Source of the DNA: an uncultured Oscillospiraceae bacterium
GTDB taxonomy: Bacteria > Bacillota > Clostridia > Oscillospirales > Oscillospiraceae
DNA length: 11,516 nt
Direction: 5' to 3'
Assembly: GCA_910585265.1 (NCBI GenBank)
Contig: CAJUCA010000071.1
Location: forward strand, 1-11,516
Position numbers and translations under genes: made by a program
Shown: positions 6,715-11,516 of the stretch, piece by piece
How the letters are laid out: every line of letters begins with the position of its first letter
How positions within the stretch are numbered: the stretch's first letter is position 1
The notes under the pieces: model-generated
Told to the model about the DNA's origin: nothing
What the model saw: only the letters and a program-made list of their open reading frames with translations
Database searches by the model: none

Positions 6715-7569
6715 ATGCACGAATACTCCTTCTCCGTGTTCCCCAACGAAAATTTTCTGGACCTGCGGCTGTTCCAGTACGGCTGGGAGCAGTGCGCCCC
6801 CCTCCACTCCTTCGGGCCCTTTGTCCGCAACCACTTTCTGTTCCACTACGTCATCTCCGGCCGGGGCTGCCTCCACTCCAACGGCCCCGACGGGGCCACC
6901 CGGTACTATGACCTGGAGGCCAACCAGGGCTTTCTGATCTGCCCCGGGCAGGTGAACACCTACTATGCCGACAAGGACGACCCCTGGAAATACACCTGGG
7001 TGGAGTTTGACGGCCTGCGGGCCCAGGAGTTCCTGGACGCCGCCGGACTCAGCCTGGCCCAGCCCATCTACCGCCCGGAGACCGTCCCCCAGGGGGAGGC
7101 GGTGCGGGACGCCATGCTTTACATCGCCGACCACTCCCAGGCCTCCACCCTCCACCTGATCGGGCACCTGTGCCTGTTCCTGGACGGGCTGATCCAGTCC
7201 TCCGCCACCCGGCGGGAGTTCCACGGCACCCGGCTCCAGGACTTCTACATCCAGGAGGCCGTCACCTTTATGGAGCAGAACTACCGCCGGGAGCTCACCG
7301 TGGAGGAGATCGCCGACGTCTGCAAGCTGAACCGGAGCTATTTCAGCAAGCTGTTCCGGGAGAACATGGGCTGTCCGCCCCAGGAGTTCCTGATCCGCCT
7401 GCGGCTGTCCAAAGCGGCGGAGCAGATGCAGTCCACCAAGGCGTCCATCGGGGACATCTCCGCCGCCTGCGGCTACCCCAACCAGCTCCATTTTTCCCGC
7501 GCCTTCAAGAAGCGGTACGGGGTGCCGCCCCGGGAGTGGCGGACGCAGAACCAGGGCCGGACAAGCTGA
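6715..7569 (+). CDS. AraC-family transcriptional regulator (sugar-responsive type)
   Basis: This 284-residue protein has an N-terminal cupin-like sugar-sensing domain (about 10-110), with features such as HYVISGRGCL (44-53) and the FLICPGQVNTYYAD stretch (73-86) seen in AraC/MsmR-type regulators. A C-terminal DNA-binding domain holds two helix-turn-helix units: about 195-217 (LTVEEIADVCKLNRSYFSKLF) and about 244-267 (IGDISAACGYPNQLHFSRAFKKR), ending in the family's PPREWR (271-276). The AAAGGA at 6699-6704 is 10 bases before the ATG. In streptococci, msmR is the same kind of gene beside alpha-galactosidase and msmEFG permease genes and acts as an activator. By analogy this protein likely activates the amylosucrase-like, alpha-galactosidase and ABC transporter units when an oligosaccharide such as raffinose or melibiose binds. 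The inducer and the binding sites are not determined. Confidence 0.93.
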   Translation: MHEYSFSVFPNENFLDLRLFQYGWEQCAPLHSFGPFVRNHFLFHYVISGRGCLHSNGPDGATRYYDLEANQGFLICPGQVNTYYADKDDPWKYTWVEFDGLRAQEFLDAAGLSLAQPIYRPETVPQGEAVRDAMLYIADHSQASTLHLIGHLCLFLDGLIQSSATRREFHGTRLQDFYIQEAVTFMEQNYRRELTVEEIADVCKLNRSYFSKLFRENMGCPPQEFLIRLRLSKAAEQMQSTKASIGDISAACGYPNQLHFSRAFKKRYGVPPREWRTQNQGRTS

Positions 7570-7586
7570 TCCAACAGAAGCGCGGG

Positions 7587-7648
7587 CAGGACACACAGCC
7601 GGGTTCGGGTGAGTGCCGCTTTTTGACAGTCTCAGGACACACAGCCGG
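7587..7648. repeat. 16-base direct repeat beside the terminator
   Basis: CAGGACACACAGCCGG occurs at 7587-7602 and again, identical, at 7633-7648. The second copy is the left arm of the terminator hairpin. The first could compete for the same right arm (GGCTGTGTGTCC, 7653-7664), giving two alternative folds. It may be the remains of a local duplication of the terminator. Confidence 0.7.
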
Positions 7649-7664
7649 ATCTGGCTGTGTGTCC
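7635..7664. terminator. Terminator between the convergent AraC regulator and alpha-galactosidase genes
   Basis: A perfect 12-base-pair stem has arms GGACACACAGCC (7635-7646) and GGCTGTGTGTCC (7653-7664) with a 6-base loop. It is followed on the + strand by CTTCATTTT, a usable T-rich tail for the regulator transcript. The - strand tail (TGAGACTGTC) is not T-rich, so termination of the alpha-galactosidase transcript here is less certain. Confidence 0.8.
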
Positions 7665-7671
7665 CTTCATT

Positions 7672-9861
7672 TTACTCCGCCTCCAGCCAGAGCTGGAGGG
7701 CCTGATAATCCCCCGGCAGGTAGGGCACAGGCCAGCCCGCCGCCATCAGCGCGTCGCCGGGCCACCGCTCCTCCCCGCCGTTGATCCGATAGTTCAGCTC
7801 CGGGTCCAGGCCCTTCAGCCGCAGGACGGCAAAGGGCGGGTTGGAGCTTGCGCCGCCCGTCACCAGGGACACCAGGGACCGCCGCCTGTCGGCGGACACC
7901 TGCTGCCACGCGGTGAAGGGCCCGGGGCGGAAGGCGTCGGTGAGGCGGTAGGCGTCGCCGTTCTGGATCACGTCCCAGTGTTCCTTGAAAAAGGCGATCT
8001 GGCGGCGGATCACCGCCTTCTCCTCCTCCGTACAGCGGCGCACGTCCAGCTCGTAGCCGAAGGTGCCCGCCATGGCCACCACCCCCCGGGTCTCCATGGG
8101 GATGGAGCGGCAGGTCTGCCCGTTGGGGACGGCGGACACGTGGGCACCCACCGTCCCCGCCGGATAGGCAAAGGAGGTGCCGCACTGGATGCCCAGCCGG
8201 TCCAGGGCGTCGGTGTTGTCGCTGCACCAGATCTGGGGGGTGTAGTACAGCATACCCGCGTCAAACCGCCCCCCGCCCCCGGCGCAGCCCTCGATCAGCA
8301 GGTGGGGATAGTCCCGGCGCACCCGCTCCAGCAGCTCGTACACCGCCAGCACGTAGCGGTGGCACACCTCCCCCTGCCGCGCCGCGGGCAGGGCCGCGCT
8401 CCACACATCGGTAAGGGCCCGGTTCATGTCCCACTTCACGTACACCAGCCCCGGACAGGACAGCACTTGGCCCATGGAGCGGTACACATACTCCCGCACC
8501 TCCGTCCGGGTCAGGTCCAGCACCAGCTGGCTCCGCCCCCGGGTGGGGGCCCGCCCCGGGGCGGTGAGTGCCCAATCGGGATGGGCGCGGTAAAGCTCGC
8601 TGTCCTCGCTGACCATCTCCGGCTCCACCCAGACGCCGAAGTCCAGGCCCAGGGCCCGGACCCGCTCCGACAGCCTCTCCAGCCCGCCGGGGAGCTTCTC
8701 CTCGTTCACCCCCCAGTCCCCCAGGCCCTGGCGGTCGTTGTTGCGCACGCCGAACCAGCCGTCGTCCAGCACGAACAGCTCCGCGCCCAGCTGGGCGGCG
8801 GCCCCGGCGATGCCCTCCAGCTTCTCCAGATCGAAGTGGAACTCGGTGGCCTCCCAGTTGTTGATCAGCACCGGATGCCGCTTTCCGGCCCAGGGGTCCC
8901 GGAGCAGGTGCCGCCGGATGGCCCGGTGGAGCTGGCGGCTCATGGCCCCCAGGCCGTCCGCGGTGCAGGTCAGCGCGGCCTCCGGGGCAGTGAAGCTCTC
9001 CCCCGGATCCAGCGTCCAGGAGAAGTTCCGGGGCTGTATGCCCAGGACCAGGCGGCTGTTGTCAAACTGATCCCGCTCCACCTCCGCCTGGAAGCCCCCG
9101 CTGTACAGCAGCATGGCCCCATAGCAGAGGCCGTGATCCTCGTTGGCGTCCCCCTCGCACAGCACCGCGAAGGGATTGTGCTGGTGGCTGGAGATGCCCC
9201 GGACGCTGCCCACGCCCTGCACGCCAGGGCGCAGGGGGGCGCGGCTGGGCAGGCGTTCCATGGTGTGCCGCCCGTCGAAGGTGATCAGATCCAGGTCGGC
9301 CCGCAGAAAGTCGAGGCACAGGGAGGCCGCCTGGAGCAGGCGGAAGGGGGCCTCTCCCCCATTCACCACCCGGACCGCCCGGGTGATCAGGTCGCAGTCC
9401 TCCAGCACGCCGTACAGCAGCTCCACCCGCAGGCCGGAGACGGCGTCGGCCAGGTATACGGTCAGCGTATCCGCCTCGTCCTCCCTGGCGAAAAAGGCGG
9501 GCAGGCCCTCCAGGGCGTACTTGCCCTGATGCACCATGTAGCCGCAGAACCGGAGGTCCACGATCCGGCTGCCGTCCGCCAGCTCCGCCTGGATGGAGGG
9601 CAGGCGGAAGTCCCCCGCCCCGCTGGTGGCGTACTCCTGGGGCAGCGTGTCCAGCGAGAAGGTGCGGTCGTGGCCCGCCTCCGGCGGGTTGGGGGAGAAG
9701 CCCCGGTCCGCCAGCTGGATCAGGGGGGACAGATCCCCGCCCCGGATACGGGGGCCGTAGTAGGTGTGGAGCAGCACCCCATGCCGCCCCGCCTTCATCT
9801 GGTAGGTGGTGCGGCGGGTGTGCAGGGTAAAGACCAGGTTTTGTTGATCGACAGTAATCAT
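7672..9861 (-). CDS. aga: Alpha-galactosidase, GH36 family
   Basis: GH36 enzymes remove terminal alpha-1,6-galactose from melibiose, raffinose and stachyose. This 729-residue protein has the full length of bacterial members: an N-terminal beta domain (about 1-320), a catalytic barrel (about 325-650) and a C-terminal beta domain. The nucleophile is Asp478 in VKWDMNR and the acid/base is Asp548 in CSDNTDA. LINNWEAT (332-339) and LDDGWFG (365-371) are substrate-pocket motifs of the family. No signal peptide is seen, so it should act in the cytoplasm on imported sugar. The ATG at 9861 has AAGAGGGG at 9869-9876, 7 bases upstream. A 32-codon upstream extension (to 9957) lacks family similarity and would include the promoter, so I rejected it. 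The gene has its own promoter and lies downstream of the ABC permease genes, separated from them by a terminator. Its product would leave sucrose for the amylosucrase-like enzyme when raffinose is the substrate. Confidence 0.95.
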   Translation of the reverse strand: MITVDQQNLVFTLHTRRTTYQMKAGRHGVLLHTYYGPRIRGGDLSPLIQLADRGFSPNPPEAGHDRTFSLDTLPQEYATSGAGDFRLPSIQAELADGSRIVDLRFCGYMVHQGKYALEGLPAFFAREDEADTLTVYLADAVSGLRVELLYGVLEDCDLITRAVRVVNGGEAPFRLLQAASLCLDFLRADLDLITFDGRHTMERLPSRAPLRPGVQGVGSVRGISSHQHNPFAVLCEGDANEDHGLCYGAMLLYSGGFQAEVERDQFDNSRLVLGIQPRNFSWTLDPGESFTAPEAALTCTADGLGAMSRQLHRAIRRHLLRDPWAGKRHPVLINNWEATEFHFDLEKLEGIAGAAAQLGAELFVLDDGWFGVRNNDRQGLGDWGVNEEKLPGGLERLSERVRALGLDFGVWVEPEMVSEDSELYRAHPDWALTAPGRAPTRGRSQLVLDLTRTEVREYVYRSMGQVLSCPGLVYVKWDMNRALTDVWSAALPAARQGEVCHRYVLAVYELLERVRRDYPHLLIEGCAGGGGRFDAGMLYYTPQIWCSDNTDALDRLGIQCGTSFAYPAGTVGAHVSAVPNGQTCRSIPMETRGVVAMAGTFGYELDVRRCTEEEKAVIRRQIAFFKEHWDVIQNGDAYRLTDAFRPGPFTAWQQVSADRRRSLVSLVTGGASSNPPFAVLRLKGLDPELNYRINGGEERWPGDALMAAGWPVPYLPGDYQALQLWLEAE

Positions 9862-9922
9862 GTGAAATCCCCTCTTGCAAAGTGCGGCCGCGCCGTCCCG
9901 GCTGGGGGGAACGGCCGCCGAT

Positions 9923-9951
9923 ATTGTAAGCGATTCTCTCACAGTATGCAA
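9923..9951 (-). promoter_or_regulatory. Promoter of the alpha-galactosidase gene, with a possible operator over the -10
   Basis: Read on the - strand, TTGCAT (9946-9951) is followed by a 17-base spacer and TACAAT (9923-9928), a near-consensus promoter giving a leader of about 55 bases to the ATG at 9861. The bases 9925-9938, read on the - strand, end in CGCTTACA, which matches one half of a catabolite-responsive (cre) or LacI-type operator. The other half matches poorly. The promoter call is solid; the operator is only a suggestion. Confidence 0.75.
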
Positions 9952-9968
9952 GGGCAAATGTGAAAATA

Positions 9969-10005
9969 CAGCCCCGGCGGGTCATAAAGGCCAACGCCGG
10001 GGCTG
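9969..10005 (-). terminator. Terminator of the ABC transporter operon
   Basis: An 11-base-pair perfect stem has arms CAGCCCCGGCG (9969-9979) and CGCCGGGGCTG (9995-10005) with a 15-base loop. Read on the - strand, the stem is followed by TATTTTCACATTT, a T-rich tail. It lies between the permease stop (10069) and the alpha-galactosidase promoter. It therefore probably ends or reduces readthrough from the transporter genes, so that alpha-galactosidase is separately controlled. Confidence 0.75.
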
Positions 10006-10017
10006 CGTGGTAGGCTT

Positions 10018-10032
10018 CAGGCTCAGAGCCTG
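10018..10032. repeat. Short perfect palindrome in the gap after the permease gene
   Basis: CAGGCTC (10018-10024) and GAGCCTG (10026-10032) are exact inverted repeats around one A. It is short and lies between the permease stop and the terminator. It could be a minor RNA hairpin, a protein-binding site or chance in GC-rich DNA. Confidence 0.35.
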
Positions 10033-10068
10033 CATTCACGGCCTGACGCCGGCTGTAAACGCAGATTC

Positions 10069-10908
10069 TTACTTTCCGCCGGTGGTGGCGATGCCCTCAA
10101 TGAACTGCTTCTGGAAGATGAGGTAGAGGATCACCATGGGCAGCATGGCCAGCAGGGAGCCGGCCATCAGCACCGGGAAGTTGGTGGTGAACTGGCCCCG
10201 CAGGGTGGCAAGGCCGGAGGACAGGGTCATCATGTTCAGGTCGGAGTTGACCACCAGGGGCCACATCAGGTCGCTGTAGGCGAACACGGCGGTGAAGATA
10301 GTCAGGGCGGCTACGGAGGTCCCTGTCAGCGGGAACATCACCTTATAGAAGGTCTGCCACTGGTTGCAGCCGTCCAGGTAGGCGGCCTCCGCCACCTCGT
10401 TGGGGATGCCCATATAGGTCTGGCGCAGGAAGAACACGCCGAACGCGCTGACCAGGCCGGGGAACACCAGGGCGAAGATGGTGTTGGCCAGGCCCATCTT
10501 GGCCACCATCTGGTACTGGGGGATGATGAAGATCTGGCTGGGCAGGGACATCTGCACCAGCACGATGCCGAACAGGATGTTCTTGCCCTTGAACTCCAGC
10601 TTGGCGAAGGCGTAGCCCGCCATGGAGCTGAACAGCACGGCGCAGATCACCCGGAAGACAATCATCAGCCCGGTGTTCCAGTACAGCTTGGCGAAGGGCA
10701 GGCTCTTGATGGCCTCCCCGAAGTTGCTGACGATCAGCTCCTTGGGGAAGATGGTGGGGGGCACCTCCATGCTCTCCGGAACGGTCTTGAGGCTGGTGAG
10801 GATCATCCACACGAAGGGGAACACCATGATGAGGGCACCCAGGATCAGAAACACATAAGTCAGCACGGTGTTCAGCCGCTTGGAGGATTCCATGGATCTT
10901 TGTTTCAT
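10069..10908 (-). CDS. Carbohydrate ABC transporter permease (MalG/MsmG type)
   Basis: This is an inner-membrane subunit of a sugar importer of 279 residues, normal for the family. Six hydrophobic segments are visible near 14-40, 76-101, 110-131, 143-163, 197-217 and 245-266. The cytoplasmic EAA loop that contacts the ATPase is EVAEAAYLDGCNQWQTFYKV (171-190), with the conserved EAA and G. The C-terminus QKQFIEGIATTGGK is typical of MalG-type permeases. The ribosome binding site (AAGGGAGG) lies in the 15-base gap after the upstream permease, so the two genes are one operon. The neighbouring alpha-galactosidase and AraC regulator suggest alpha-galactosides or related oligosaccharides as cargo, which is inference. 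It would need a partner permease (next gene), a solute-binding protein and an ATPase outside the window. Confidence 0.95.
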   Translation of the reverse strand: MKQRSMESSKRLNTVLTYVFLILGALIMVFPFVWMILTSLKTVPESMEVPPTIFPKELIVSNFGEAIKSLPFAKLYWNTGLMIVFRVICAVLFSSMAGYAFAKLEFKGKNILFGIVLVQMSLPSQIFIIPQYQMVAKMGLANTIFALVFPGLVSAFGVFFLRQTYMGIPNEVAEAAYLDGCNQWQTFYKVMFPLTGTSVAALTIFTAVFAYSDLMWPLVVNSDLNMMTLSSGLATLRGQFTTNFPVLMAGSLLAMLPMVILYLIFQKQFIEGIATTGGK

Positions 10909-10923
10909 CTTGTCAGCCCTCCC

Positions 10924-11516
10924 TTAGACATCGTAATTGACCCACTTCTTCTGGCCCCGGAACTGGATAATGGTGACCAGGCCGATGAGCAGGACGGTCC
11001 AGATGACGATGGCCGAGCCCATGCCGCGGCTGCCCGCCACGAAGGACTCCCGGTAGAACAGGTACATCAGGCTCTGCACGCTGGTGACGGCGGGGTTGGT
11101 GTCCTCCACCATCATGTAGATCAGATCGTACACCTTGACGGAGGCCATCAGGCGCATGATCATCACCACGAACAGGGTGGGGGACACCATGGGCAGGGTG
11201 ATGGTGAAGAACTGCCGCACCTTGCCCGCGCCGTCGATGCTGTTGGCCTCGTAGAGGGACTTGGGGATGTTCTGGAGGCCCGCCAGCAGAAGAACGGCGT
11301 CATAGCCGATATTGCTCCAGATGGCTACCACGGCGCAGGACACCATGACAAAATTGGGGTCGGTGATCCAGCCGATCTTGGCTCCCAGCACCTGGTTGAG
11401 AATGCCGTATTCGCCGTTGAAGATCCACCGCCACACCATAGTCACCGCCGCGGGGGCGCACACCATGGGCAGGAAGAAGATGGTGCGGAAGCCGCCCTTG
11501 AACTTGATCTTGGCGT
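10924..11516 (-). CDS. Carbohydrate ABC transporter permease (MalF/MsmF type), 5' end cut by the window
   Basis: The reading frame runs off the right edge, so the N-terminus is missing. About 196 codons are visible. The frame stays open upstream of the first internal Met (11466) and reads FKGGFRTIFFLPM, which is family sequence, so that Met is not the start. Hydrophobic segments lie at about 11420-11490, 11290-11350 and 11130-11200 plus a last one near 10960-11010. The EAA loop appears as SLYEANSIDGAGKVRQFFTI, followed by LPM. The C-terminus ends in QKKWVNYDV, as in MalF-type permeases. It is the first of the two permeases in the operon and forms the heterodimeric channel with the next gene's product. 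A binding-protein gene would be expected further upstream, beyond the window. Confidence 0.93.
   Translation of the reverse strand, partial: AKIKFKGGFRTIFFLPMVCAPAAVTMVWRWIFNGEYGILNQVLGAKIGWITDPNFVMVSCAVVAIWSNIGYDAVLLLAGLQNIPKSLYEANSIDGAGKVRQFFTITLPMVSPTLFVVMIMRLMASVKVYDLIYMMVEDTNPAVTSVQSLMYLFYRESFVAGSRGMGSAIVIWTVLLIGLVTIIQFRGQKKWVNYDV

Noticed and set aside
4230..6911. Long open frame (893 codons) on the + strand opposite the PepSY and amylosucrase-like genes
   Set aside because: It lies antisense to two recognised genes and runs into the AraC gene in the wrong frame. Its composition is Gly/Val/His/Gln-rich with no family motifs.
9862..9957. Upstream extension of the alpha-galactosidase to an ATG at 9957
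   Set aside because: It would place the promoter boxes within the coding region and adds non-family residues. The ATG at 9861 has a good ribosome binding site and puts the catalytic residues at the usual positions (478 and 548).
7657..9963. Long open frame (768 codons) on the + strand opposite the alpha-galactosidase gene
   Set aside because: The opposite strand encodes a full GH36 enzyme with both catalytic Asp residues. This frame starts inside the terminator and has no recognisable domain.
10924..11466. Internal Met at 11466 as the start of the second permease
   Set aside because: The frame stays open to the window edge and the upstream residues (FRTIFFLP) are conserved family sequence, so the gene is truncated by the window rather than starting there.

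Overview
The window is GC-rich DNA with strongly GC-biased third codon positions, canonical AAAGGAGG-type ribosome binding sites, and gene families typical of anaerobic gut Clostridia. An Oscillospiraceae-like member (Flavonifractor, Oscillibacter or relatives) is my best guess. This is an inference from gene content and style, not a search result.

Region 1 (about 1-3510, + strand) is a redox pair. A strong promoter drives a three-part fusion: acyl-CoA dehydrogenase, the C-terminal FAD domain of electron-transfer flavoprotein alpha, and rubredoxin. After a 156-base gap holding palindromic, REP-like repeats comes a flavodiiron protein (fprA) with a full set of iron ligands. Rubredoxins are the usual electron donors to flavodiiron proteins. 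The pair can therefore be read as a compact soluble chain from acyl-CoA to FAD, ETF-type FAD, rubredoxin, diiron site and finally O2 (or NO). This is the most interesting hypothesis in the window. A hairpin between convergent genes closes the region.

Region 2 (about 3515-11516) is an oligosaccharide-use locus resembling the streptococcal msm (multiple sugar metabolism) locus. From right to left on the - strand it has two ABC sugar permeases (one cut by the window edge), a terminator, a GH36 alpha-galactosidase with its own promoter, then an AraC-type regulator on the + strand. Divergent from the regulator is a GH13 amylosucrase-family enzyme, followed by a membrane-anchored protein with four PepSY repeats. 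Read together, raffinose-family sugars would be imported, alpha-galactosidase would release galactose and leave sucrose, and the amylosucrase-like enzyme would act on that sucrose. It would fill the place that sucrose phosphorylase (gtfA) has in the streptococcal locus. The AraC regulator is the likely sugar-responsive activator. No ABC ATPase or solute-binding protein lies inside the window.

No tRNA, rRNA, CRISPR array, transposase or phage gene was seen. No gene-free stretch exceeds 300 bases. The longest gaps are 9862-10068 (promoter, terminator, palindrome), 1-169 (edge hairpin, promoter) and 2081-2236 (REP-like element).
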